Origin: Pseudoneurospora amorphoporcata | Taxonomy: Eukaryota; Ascomycota; Sordariomycetes; Sordariales; Sordariaceae | Direction: 5' to 3' | Assembly: GCA_033297205.1 (NCBI GenBank) | Contig: MU859091.1 | Span: 179,196 to 243,195, forward strand | DNA: 64,000 nucleotides | Shown here: piece by piece, positions 1-9,620 of the stretch | How the letters are laid out: the number at the start of each line of letters is the position of its first letter | Numbering within the stretch: position 1 is the first letter of the stretch | Position numbers and translations under genes: made by a program | The notes under the pieces: generated by a model | Told to the model about the DNA's origin: nothing | What the model saw: only the letters and a program-made list of their open reading frames with translations | Databases searched by the model: none

Positions 1-2866
1 CGATACGATGGATATGTCCAAGGAGATACAATTTGCTCCTATCATCTAATTGGCCCTTCCCTTCAAGTCTGAGCCGGACTGCCTTTTTCGGTTCCATCGG
101 CAGTACTAGCCACCAACTCCCGTTCGGGCCATTGAGTCCGGGGACTGAATGTATAACCATTCACACAAACAGCCGGACCGGAGACACACAAAAGCTGAGG
201 CAAGATGGGGAACAGGCTTTGGGAATGGATTGGGTTATCATATCACATATCAAGACATCAAAATGACATGCAGACGGGTAAGGTAGCTTTGGGGCGCCAT
301 ACTTGATATGCAAGTGTAACGGTAGTATTGCAGTGTTATGAAGCAAATGAAAACTGGAGATTAAAGGTTGGGTGGGGGAGGATGGATGCGATTGGAGGTG
401 GGGAAAACGGGGAATGGAGGACTGGGCGGACGAAGACTGGAGGATGTTGTGATACTCCAAGAGTGATAGACGAGTGGTGTTTTAGAGTTCGTAATGGTTT
501 GGATGGCGATGTGGATGGCGATGGTCGTCGACTTCGACATGAGATGCAAGATGGATGACGCTGAGTTGGGATGATGCGAACACTGAGTAGTTGTGCGGTT
601 GAGGAGAAAGAACATTGGTGTTGCAACTGCTTGAATGGTTGGTTAATGTTTCCTCCCATCCCGCGTTGTGGGTAAGAGGAGAAACAATTCCGCGGGCCGC
701 AGGGAGAGGGCAGTTTGGAGTTTTTATCGTGAGACCGATCGCATGCGGCATTGCCCTATGGCTGACTCGGTCTTTATATAGGAAACAAATGGTGCGTGTC
801 GTTGGTTGTTGTTTGTTTTGGGTTGAGCGGTTGTTTCGGGCAGCATTGCCGATGACTCCGGGCCCCTCTTAAGTTGGAGAAGGACTCGGAGGAATGAGAA
901 TGTGGCGATGCGGTTGCGTCAAGTATGACGGGCTTAGGAAGGGGAAGAAACCGAGAAGGAGATGAAAACATGTAGCAAATCCTCGAATCATGCTGATGGG
1001 ACATGGCATCTGCTCAGGAGACATCCGAGGCCTGCTTCCCGTTTCCTTGTCGACTTTTGACACATGGCCTGCGAAAGAGCAGCTGTTGCTACTTTGTCCA
1101 GCCTGATCGTCCGCGCCTTTACCCCTCCCTTTGTTTTCTAGGTGCATTCTCTTTCCTCATCCGTGCTTTCCTTTGTTTCCCAGGTAGTTATTTCTGTTAC
1201 GTGGATTGGCCATATTGGGCGCGAATGGGGTTCTAGATCTCCTGGAGGGCGGCTCGATTTTCGAAGGATGAAACGCCATTTGCTAGAGATATCTCCGATG
1301 CTTGTTATCAAGCACATGTACGTCTGTGAGGCGATGTCGTGATGCGCGGCACGTAACTTTGAGAGAAAGAGCTCCCTTCAACTTGAAACTAGTCGACTAG
1401 GTGCATTACATGCAAGTCGACCATGTACATACTGCTCAGTATGGTGTTACCACACAATTACCTAACAGTGGATTAGTAAATCCTGTATGGAAACGACGGG
1501 AAGCGCTGCTGGCTGCTGGGTCCTGCTGGTACCGGCAGCTGTTGCTCTTACCGTTGGGCCATCATCTCCTCCTCCTCCTGCTCCTCGCCTTCCTCCTCGT
1601 CTTCTCGGAGTATGTATAATAGTCTGCTCGGTCCCCCCTTTCCTAGCTTCGACCTTTTTTTTTTTTTTTTTTTTTCCTAATCCTCAAGCTTCAGCTTATA
1701 GACATCTTCATTCCTGCTTTTCCCTAGACTTTCTCAGTTGACACCACCAAACAACCTCCTCCTTCCTACTCGATCACCTCCCTCCGTTATTAGTTATTGG
1801 CTTTACATCATAAACATCGACCTTTTCAGACCCCTCTATTGCTTTTCCACTTGATAGAATCATACAACGTTTGAACATATGCCAACCTACGAGATGGAGG
1901 GTTGCTACTGTGCAAACTATTACGTTAGTCTACTTCTTATTTAACCACGGTATCTATTTCTAGATGTTGACCCGAGTTTTCATAGAGTTCGATCCGTTGC
2001 ACCAATGCGGTGATGAGGTTCGGTGAACGATGCAAGATGTGCATGGTAGGTCGCTCTGCGGGACAAAGAAACTCGGCCAGACAAAGAGGATAGTCGAGCT
2101 AAACCTGATACCTTCCATCTCGCAGTTGCAAAAGACCGGCGCTTCACTCAGCCGTGGTCTCCTACCCGAGCATACGGACCTCTATATAGGATCCTCGTCG
2201 ACGCGGAGGGCTCAAAACCGGGTCGGTTCTAGGAGTAGTTCTCAAAGTTCCGCGAGGTCTTCGCAGCAGTCGTTGTTAGATAGGCACTGACTGGGTGGAG
2301 GGCTTGGTACGATCGAAGAAACATAGCGACGTTTGCTGGACGAGTCGTTAAGAAACAGGGAAGAACGAACAGACAACAGAGGAACAGGATTCCGATGCCA
2401 CAATAATTGGAAAGATGATATGAAGAGGATATGGAGATGGAAGCGGGTGCATTGACAAGGAGTTGGGACTGGGTATAACAACAAGCTCGAACTGGATTGG
2501 CGGAATGTCGGGCAACAAAAGGCAAGGCCTTTCTCGATGCAAGGCTCAACGATCTCTCCGTTCTCCCAAGTTGAGCAGTTGGGGAAGGCGTTGGGTACAA
2601 GGTCGGCGTTCTGGTTTTTAGAGTAATCGTTCTCCATTTCTGTCCTTAGTTTAGAAATCCACTAGGAAGTTACTTATGGAACACATGGTCGTGTCATAAC
2701 CTTATGGTGACAGGAAATTGAGGTGACAAGACAATCATTGACTGGATATACACATACCAGAAACGACCCATCGATATCCATATTCTTCCATCCTCATGGC
2801 CAGCGAGAGGTTGGACTTGGATCAACTGGTGTTCTGTCGCCATTGGAGTGGTCCCATCCTTGCGTC
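1..2866. other. Gene-poor leader region, no firm coding gene
   Basis: I see no recognisable protein on either strand. The open frames here are short, overlap each other and lack convincing family similarity. From about 1680 to 1878 the + strand is pyrimidine-rich with CAAAC/CACC-type stretches, resembling a fungal 5' leader, and it precedes an ATG at 1879 that opens a very short frame. A small two-exon reading from there is possible but weak and is given as a finding. The 2300-2640 minus strand holds a 131-codon frame of no recognised family. Confidence 0.5.
1655..1675 (+). repeat. Poly-T tract (21 T)
   Basis: An uninterrupted run of 21 thymidines directly precedes the leader-like pyrimidine-rich stretch. 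Such poly(dT) tracts are common nucleosome-excluding promoter elements in fungi; that role here is inference. Confidence 0.9.
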
Positions 2867-3617
2867 TCACCACAGTCGTCGTTGATAGTATCCCCTCTCC
2901 TCAGGCTGCGCAAGCCTCTGGATCTCTTCTTTGATCAACCTTCGCCTTTCGGCCGGACTGACTGCTTTCTCGGCCCGCATGTTTGGATCGGGGTGTTCGA
3001 GCATTCCTTCTGGGATTTCGATTAGGAGGCCTTGGGTTGTCTCTTGTTGTTCCGCCTGGTTCGGTCTTGTGCTGTAATCCTGTTGTTGCTGCCCCTGCTG
3101 AACCACCAAGCCCTCTTGCTGTCTCTGCTGCTGCTTCTTTAATTGCTGCTGTTCTCTGTATTTCCGGGCTCTTTCTGATGATGTCTTTTTGTTTTTCGCC
3201 TTCTCTGGTATTGACTCTGGTGCTGGTTCCAGTGCCGGTATTGGCTTCTTCTGTTGGTTCTCCTCTCCTGTTTCCGACGTCTCGCGGGCCTCCTTGGGCG
3301 TAGTGGGATTGATCTCAATGACCATCCCATCATCTCGTACCGGGACAATGGTCCCATCAGGCAACTCGACCTTCATCTTTTTGAACTGATCGGGTAAATA
3401 TGTTTTCGGGGATGGTCTTGGAGTTGGCTTGATGGCCTGGCGGAGGTCCCGCACTGTTCGTTGCTGGATTGCATATCCGCTTAGAAAGAGGGCAGCTGTG
3501 AAGATAAAAACTATTTTATACGTTAGGCGGAGGCAATATTTCGGAGGTCGCTGGTGGGAGATGCATACCGATGCCCGATGAGAAGGCGACTGAGACCTGT
3601 GCCGAAGTGAGCAGCAT
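2867..3617 (-). CDS. Small protein with N-terminal membrane anchor, function unknown
   Basis: I read two exons on the minus strand: 3569-3617 and 2867-3495, joined across a 73-nt intron with GTATGC donor and CACAG acceptor, giving 225 residues. The first ATG is at 3617; the second exon alone has no convincing start. Residues about 8-25 are hydrophobic (…VAFSSG/ALFLSGYA…) and look like a single membrane segment or mitochondrial signal anchor. A conserved-looking stretch follows (LPDGTIVPVRDDGMVIEI, about residues 62-80). The C-terminal half is charged and glutamine-rich with QQQ runs, ending RRLW. I do not recognise the family. Size and a single N-terminal anchor would fit a mitochondrial inner-membrane assembly factor, but that is a guess. 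Confidence 0.7.
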
Positions 3618-4286
3618 GGTTTAGGTATTTTATGTATTTCTTGGTGCGAGTAGTATGCACACAGTGCACGGAGGCTGGAGTTTGCTGACGGAGGCTAGAT
3701 GATTTTGAGGATCGGAAATGCACTTTAGGTTTGAAGCCGATGTCCGAATGTAAACAAACGTGGAGTTAAGTATCACCAAAAAAAACACCGAATCCATGCA
3801 GGTTACCTTTTTGAAGAACTATTTTCACATTCCCGTTTGACCGTGTCCCCGTCACCTCTCCCAGCCCCTCCTTTCACGCGCCGCACACCGCGCTTGAGAC
3901 TGTCGCTTCCACTTGTCGCTTCATTGGAAGATCTCAACTGTGTCGCTGTCACAACAGCTGCCCGAACACCGCCAGTCGTCGCTTGAAGAGGGGCACCCTG
4001 GGCGCCTATCACCTTAGTAACGATAGCCGGTAGTGCAGTGTTGGGTATAATTGCCGGCTTGGCGCATTGAATTGCCTGCCGCGGATGCCCGCTGTGAGAC
4101 TTGGCGCTGTCAATCATTCGAACCTCGACCTCGACCTTGACCTCGAATTCCACTGTCAACAACTTTTGGTTCTCTTCCTGTCCCTAGGAAACAACTCGGA
4201 ACAGTGCGCAACGCCAACACCACGAAGCCACAATCACCGAATCCTTCACATTCTGCGGGCACTACATACCTCTACACGACAAGGAC
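3618..4286. other. Divergent promoter region between small anchor gene and prp38
   Basis: About 670 bp between two divergently transcribed genes. It contains CT-rich and GC-rich stretches and a leader-like segment from 4190 to 4286 just before the prp38 start. A 119-codon minus-strand frame (3803-4162) lies inside it, but it is basic, low in complexity and has no family similarity, so I treat it as promoter/leader sequence. Confidence 0.6.
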
Positions 4287-5186
4287 ATGAGCAAATCCGA
4301 ATTCCACCGTGCCGATGAGCGGCGCTTCCTTGACGAGCGCGGCTCCTCGGGCCCGCTCGCCCCCAACGGCCTCAACCCCGCGACTATAATGGAAAAGGCG
4401 GTTCGCGAGCGCATTATCGACAGCTACTTTTACAAGGAACAATGTTTCGGTGTCAACGAAGCCGACATCGTGGACCGCGTAGTCGAGCACGTCGACTTCA
4501 TCGGCGGCGTCGCTGGCACCGTCCAGAAACCCACGCCCTTCCTCTGCCTCGCCTTCAAGCTGCTGCAGCTTGCCCCCTCCGACGACATCCTAAACGAGTA
4601 TCTACAATTTGGCGGCGAAAAGTTCAAGTACCTGCGCGCCCTGGCGCTGTTCTACATCCGTCTGACGAGGAAGGACCAGGATGTGTACAAGACGCTGGAG
4701 CCGTTTCTGGAAGACAGGCGGAAACTGAGGAGGAAGGGGAGAAACGGGACCAGTTTGACGTATATGGATGTCTTTGTCGACGACCTATTGACGAAAGACC
4801 GCGTTTGCGCTACGAGTCTGTGGAAGATGCGGAAGAGAGATATCCTGGAAGATCTGGACATGCTTGAGCCGCGCGTCAGTCCGTTGGGGAACATTGAAGA
4901 TCTCTTAGAAGAGGAGGACGAGGAATTGCGCAAGGCTGAGGAGCAGAATAATAACGGCAGCGAAAGCGAGGGAGAGATCAGGTCAAGGACACGTTCGAGA
5001 TCCAGGTCGAGGTTAAGGTCACGATCACGCACGCCTAGGTCGAGGTCGAGGTCCAGGTCCAGTTCAAGATCTTATTCGCGGTCCCGATCACCAGTGAGGA
5101 GGAGAAGGTCAAGGACGAGATCGAGATCAAGAACACCGGAGGACGGCAATGACAAGGAGAGGATGGATATCGACGGACCAGAGTAA
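4287..5186 (+). CDS. prp38: Pre-mRNA-splicing factor Prp38 with RS-rich tail
   Basis: This is an uninterrupted 299-residue frame. Residues about 20-190 match the PRP38 family: it begins with the typical NPATIMEKAVRERI and YFYKEQCF segments, then GGVAGTVQKPTPFLCLAFKLLQL, a QFGGEKFKYLRALALFYIRLT core, and DVFVDDLLTKDRVC…ALPRL-like WKMRKRDILEDLDMLEPR. A short acidic linker (about 205-225) leads to an Arg/Ser dipeptide-rich domain (about 232-285) and an acidic end. Prp38 is a subunit of the U4/U6.U5 tri-snRNP needed for spliceosome activation. Yeast Prp38 is shorter and lacks the RS tail; a C-terminal RS domain is usual in metazoan and many filamentous-fungal forms. The start at 4287 is the first ATG before the conserved core. 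Confidence 0.95.
   Translation: MSKSEFHRADERRFLDERGSSGPLAPNGLNPATIMEKAVRERIIDSYFYKEQCFGVNEADIVDRVVEHVDFIGGVAGTVQKPTPFLCLAFKLLQLAPSDDILNEYLQFGGEKFKYLRALALFYIRLTRKDQDVYKTLEPFLEDRRKLRRKGRNGTSLTYMDVFVDDLLTKDRVCATSLWKMRKRDILEDLDMLEPRVSPLGNIEDLLEEEDEELRKAEEQNNNGSESEGEIRSRTRSRSRSRLRSRSRTPRSRSRSRSSSRSYSRSRSPVRRRRSRTRSRSRTPEDGNDKERMDIDGPE
4978..5140 (+). repeat. RS-domain coding microrepeat (AGGTCG/AGATCA-type hexamers)
   Basis: Inside prp38, imperfect tandem hexamers such as AGGTCG, AGGTCC and AGATCA encode alternating Arg-Ser. The repetition is visible in the DNA as well as the protein, so length variation between strains is plausible. Confidence 0.8.
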
Positions 5187-6046
5187 CGCCAGCAGACCCG
5201 TCAGAAAAGCTCTTGATGCGGAGGTAGGGATGTAATGCCCGACACTCGTACAAGCATGTGTCCCAGGGAAGGTCTGATTCCCTGTTTGATATGTGAGATG
5301 TGGGGGGAAGGTGCAAACCCCTTTCCAAGTAGGGCTTCTTGGGAGTGTTTCGAGACCCCAGGTGCGTCCAAGACCAGATGTGAGAGGTGCCAACAGTTGT
5401 GGCTATAACTCATCATTCCCGGCGTCGAAATTATTATTCGTCCCTCGAACAATACCTATCGGATTTTCATACTCAGGTGCAGATTTGGAATATCGCTGCA
5501 TTGCGGAGTCATCGAGCAGGTCTAAAGGCGTTCTTCCGCCGCTGCACCTAGATGCATCAGCATGGCTGCTTTGAACTCGCGAACCACCGTATATGCCCCC
5601 CTCAACTCTTGGTCGCCACCGAAACGACTGCCTCATTCAAATGGCGGAGGCAACGGGCATATCTATAATATATTCAACAGCACTGCATCCTGCACCACCA
5701 AAAATGGAATGAAATTCATGATGCGGGCACTCGGCTCTTATAAGTTGCAAGTACAAGACCAGCCATTGCCCATTCCTCCCAAGGATTTCTCTTTCCATCT
5801 CCTCACAAAAGTCACCATCACGACCAAAGACCGTCTTTTGTGCCTTCTCTCTTGTCAGGGTTCCCGAAAGAAATAAACTCTAATTTCCACGACCACTCCG
5901 GCAGCTTTCCCCTGCCATCCCGCTAAGTCATGATCAGCATCACCAAATGTTTTTCCTTAGGAATTGATCCCGTCTACTTCGTTTGGCCTATCATCCCTAT
6001 TCTCATCGTGTGTTTCACATCCTCATAGTAGGCCTTTCTCTAGGAC
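5187..6046. other. Intergenic, prp38 3' region and leader of the candidate gene at 6047
   Basis: No supported gene. A + strand frame at 5562-5876 (104 codons) starts with ATG but has no recognisable family. A short frame beginning ATG at 5930 encodes a hydrophobic peptide (…PVYFVWPIIPILIV…) and ends in stops just upstream of 6047; it could be an upstream ORF. Confidence 0.5.
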
Positions 6047-6699
6047 ATGACGCAATTCCACTCCATGTGCAACACATTCAGGGCAATGTCCCGAGGACTC
6101 AACCGTATGGACAGAATCTTGGAGTGGGTTATCTCTCTCTTGTATGAATGAACGGAATCCATCTGCTAACTTTTTACAAGGACAATCATACACCATGTGC
6201 GGAAATCATTAGCATTGTACATGGTAGGTCTCCCAATATCTTACGAGTGGCTCCCTCCCTTACGATTTATACGTTTTCTAATGATGTTTTTGCTTTAGAA
6301 ACTCCTACAACTGAGGAAATCGTGGAAAGCCGCTTGCTTGTAGTACAAGGTAGGTCTCCTCGAACTACGAGTAACTCCTTCAGGTTAATACGTATCAGTT
6401 GCTAATGATGACATTTTACACCCTGCCAGAAAAACTCGCACCTGAGGAAATGGTTGCCAGCTGCCTTTTTGGCCGTCGCCGTAATCGCCGAATTACTGGT
6501 GGTCCTCGGCTCCCGGAGTAGTCTTAGCAAACGCAAAAGGCCACGAAAGGTACTCCGGCAACAACCCAAAGACACCGAGACTACCACCGACATCGAACAT
6601 CCACCGCACTTCCAACCTCCCACGCAAGAACATTTCCTACTCTCGTGCGGCAGATGCAGCGCAATAACGGTGATCTCTCTGGAGACCAGCGGCCTGTGA
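6047..6699 (+). CDS. Candidate spliced small single-pass membrane protein with duplicated cassette exon
   Basis: Manual splice reading. Exon 1 is 6047-6123 (MTQFHSMCNTF…RILE), intron 6124-6180 has GTGGGT donor and CTAAC branch site, exon A is 6181-6223, and exon C is 6430-6699. Joining 1-A-C stays in frame and gives 129 residues with a basic amphipathic stretch, one hydrophobic segment (about residues 49-66, LPAAFLAVAVIAELLVVLG) and a basic, hydrophilic tail. Between A and C lies exon B (6299-6349), flanked by its own GTAGGT donor and CTAATGATG branch site and similar in sequence to A and C. B keeps phase but has an in-frame TAG at 6341-6343. Including B would truncate the product at 54 residues. 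No family is recognised; the gene could instead be a noncoding transcript. Confidence 0.42.
6181..6450 (+). repeat. Tandem duplicated exon-intron unit (about 118-131 bp)
   Basis: Two consecutive units share the order exon end, GTAGGTCTCC donor, TACGAGTnnCTCC, CTAATGATG branch, acceptor, then an exon beginning with AAA and containing CTGAGGAAAT. Unit 1 is about 6181-6298, unit 2 about 6299-6429, and the start of exon C repeats the exon B start. Shared blocks fall at the same relative positions, so duplication is a better explanation than chance. Confidence 0.7.
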
Positions 6700-7631
6700 G
6701 GGAGAACCTGGAACTGTCGCGAGAATGTGTCGGAGAGAGAGCCGGATCCCCGGTCACCCAGCCTTTGTGCAACATGATCGGTTTATACGCTCACGAAGTC
6801 CCATGGGTCCGCAACACTGTTTCCGAATGCCTTGGCGGAGTACAATGGGAAAATCTCGACTGGTGGTGGTGGTCATATTTTGGGAGGCCACCTATTTGGG
6901 GGCCAAAGCATGGCCAAGAAACATGAAAGCCGCCTTTTATGTTCTGGCATCTTGGGTGAATTTTGCGAACACTACTGTGGCCGGTGTTGCTTGCAGTGCT
7001 TTCGTCGTTGATCGGATACTCGCTAGTGGTTTGTCCTTCTGTTTCCTGTCATTGCTTCGAGATCAGCGTTTTGTCCGGGAGTCGGTTTCAAAGGACAACA
7101 CTTGTTGGGTGGGTTCAATTTTGATTTCACGGGTTTTTGACTCTCAACAGGCTAATTTAGCGGAGTATCCCAAGCCTATATGGTTATAATAGAAAATTCA
7201 GACTTTGTTTTTCCACATGGAAGTCTCCTGGCACGCCTCATGATTCCAAACATACCCAGGATGTGAAAGTCTATGTGAAAACAGACCACTTCCACAAACG
7301 GTTATGGTGTAAGCCTGATACTTCTGAGGATAACGGTCTCTACTTCTTTCAGCTTCACGAACGCAGGTAGCCAGCCTAAGAGTAATTATCCCAAGTTCAT
7401 GAGACGACTAACACGCAGCTGGTGGACTTGACGGAGACGCACCGCAAACCCTAACCCTTATCAGTCTTATCCCAGCAACATGACGCTCGGGAATCCCCTC
7501 TTGAGCTCTCCAAGCTCGTCCGAAACTCTCCCGATTCCCGACCACGGTGAAAGTACAGAAACATGGTGATCCAACACCGCAACCGACCCAATTGAGCGCC
7601 GAACAGAGCTGGGTCGTGACCAAGAAACCAC
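6700..7631. other. Intergenic region upstream of gatA
   Basis: Two overlapping + frames (6645-6926 and 6725-7189) are open but unrecognised. They may be 3' untranslated sequence of the candidate gene at 6047 or an alternative 3' exon. The proximal gatA promoter lies at the right end and holds a telomere-like box. Confidence 0.5.
7446..7460 (+). promoter_or_regulatory. Telo-box-like motif AAACCCTAACCCTTA
   Basis: Two tandem CCCTAA-type units lie about 170 bp upstream of the gatA start codon. Telomere-repeat motifs in promoters are known binding sites for Myb-type or Rap1/Tbf1-type factors in plants and fungi. Function here is inference; it could equally be an incidental short match. Confidence 0.35.
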
Positions 7632-9347
7632 ATGTTAGCTAGAACTGGGCGGCTGCGGGGCCTGTGTCTGCGCCATGTGAGCTCGACAAGGCAAACGTCG
7701 CCCATCCAGCGACGCTACGTGAATCAGTTTATTTCCAGAGGTATGGAACAAGCTATCTGTGGTCTTTGTCTGTTTGTGTTTATTTGCTGACAATAGCCTT
7801 TCTGGTTTCCAGTACAGCACGATGACCAACCCGCGCTCGAACAGCGGCAATTCCGTCTCGCCGTCAAGGACAACATCGCCACGATCTCTCCCAATCCCGA
7901 AGAGGAAACGCCTCTGACGACGACATGTGGCTCCAACTTCCTGGCCAACTACCGTAGTCCCTTCGAGGCCACCATCGTCACCCAATTGCGATCGCGTGGC
8001 GCTCTGCTGGTGGGCAAGACCAACCTGGATGAGTTCGGCATGGGCAGTCACTCGGTTCACACGGCCTTTGGGGCAGTCGCGCAGGAGAGGGGACAACAAG
8101 CAGTCAACAAGCACTCGGCAGGTGGCAGCTCAGGCGGAAGTGCCGTAGCGGTAGCCACTGGTGAAGCAGATATTGCTCTCGGTACCGACACGGGCGGCTC
8201 GGTACGGTTGCCGGCTGCGTACACGGGCGTGGTGGGATTCAAGTCCTCGTACGGCATGCTCTCGCGCTACGGCGTGGTTCCCTACGCCAACTCTCTTGAC
8301 ACGGTGGGACTGCTCGCGAAGGAAGTGCGGCCCATTGCTGAGCTTATTCTCGGAGTCGGAGCCGACGGAAAGACCAAAGGTCTTTGGGCCGAACACGACC
8401 CACTCGATCCCACTTCCCTCTCCCCGGCAGCACGCAGACGGTGCGCAAGCCAACGGGACTGCTACCACAGCGGTCCTCTCTCCAAGGACCCTTACCTGCT
8501 CAAGAACCTCAAGTTCGGTCTTCCCTTAGAATATAACATCACCGAGCTCTCGCCCTCGATCCGCGCCGCCTGGTCCGCCGCCGCCGCCAAACTGCAATCC
8601 CTCGGCGCGCGCCTCGTGCCCGTTTCCCTGCCTTCGACCCGCCACGCCCTCTCGGCGTACTACGTCATTGCGCCGGCCGAGGCCTCATCCAACCTGGCCA
8701 AGTACGATGGCATCCGGTACGGCACGCGGTTTACCTCTCCGGGCGAGAGCGATGCCGCCGCTGCTACTGAAGAAGGATCCGAAGAGGCAGGCGAAGGAAT
8801 CCTCTACGCCCGTGCCCGCGCCGCCGGTTTTGGTGATGAAGTCAAGCGCCGCATTCTTCTAGGCGCGTACACACTCTCATCCGCGGCCATGGATAATTAC
8901 TTCCTCAAAGCGCAAAAGGTGCGGCGGCTGGTAAGGCGGGACTTCAACCGCGTCTTCGCGCTGTCTAACCCCCTGCTGGATAAGCCGGAGAGCTTTGAGC
9001 TCAGCGAGCTGCCGGAGACGGTCGGGCTGGAGGATAAGTGGGGGCCTACCGAGGTAGATTTCCTGCTATGTCCGACGGCGCCGACGACGGCGCCCAAGCT
9101 GGAGGAGGTGTTGAGTGAGGAGGAGAAGGATCCAGTCAGCGCTTATATGAATGATGTCTTTACTGTGCCGGCGAGCTTGGCGGGGTTGCCGGCTATTAGT
9201 GTGCCGATGAGGGTTAAGGCCCGGGAGGATAAGGATGAGGAGGGGACGGGTATGGCTGGGTTGCAGCTTATTGGGCAGTATTGGGATGATGCTCGGATGT
9301 TGGCTGTTGCGGAGGCTGTTGCTGGTGTTGTTGGGGAGGAGGTCTAG
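7632..9347 (+). CDS. gatA: Mitochondrial glutamyl-tRNA(Gln) amidotransferase subunit A
   Basis: Two exons, 7632-7740 and 7813-9347, give 547 residues; the 72-nt intron has a GTATGG donor and TTCCAG acceptor, and phase is kept (Arg36/Val37). The first 36 residues are Arg/Ser-rich without acids, a typical mitochondrial presequence. The amidase-signature core follows: catalytic Lys55 in AVKDN, cis-Ser142 in AGGSSGGSA and nucleophile Ser166 in GTDTGGSVR, all intact, with the usual YG and LQLIGQYWDD C-terminal motif. GatA hydrolyses glutamine and feeds ammonia to GatB, converting Glu-tRNA(Gln) to Gln-tRNA(Gln) in mitochondria (yeast HER2). A variable insertion around residues 235-275 is less conserved. 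Two-exon structure and intact triad make a functional gene very likely. Confidence 0.95.
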
Positions 9348-9620
9348 ACTACATAATATCTCGATGACACTTGTATAACAAAGATCACACATTGGGTTTG
9401 TTTACATATGTAATGATACCCCTAAAGATCCAGTATTACATCCATACCGTTGACAGCCCATCCATGAGGCATAGAGATGAATCCCAACCGATCTATCGTA
9501 CAGTACCGCCCATATACAGATATGAAAAACACAAAGAAACATCCAATTAACTCCATCACCAACCTACCTGGGTATCCATTCATTCATCCATCCTCACGTC
9601 CTCCTCTACACTCCGTCCAC

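Noticed and set aside
2005..2110. C-box-like GTGATGA with a downstream CTGA, possible box C/D snoRNA
   Set aside because: Distance is about 100 nt, there is no terminal stem and no C'/D' pair.
4100..4130. GGTTCGAAT on the minus strand resembling a T-loop
   Set aside because: No pairing stem around it; lies in the prp38 leader.
3803..4162. 119-codon minus-strand frame upstream of prp38
   Set aside because: Basic, low-complexity, no family features, and occupies the promoter between divergent genes.
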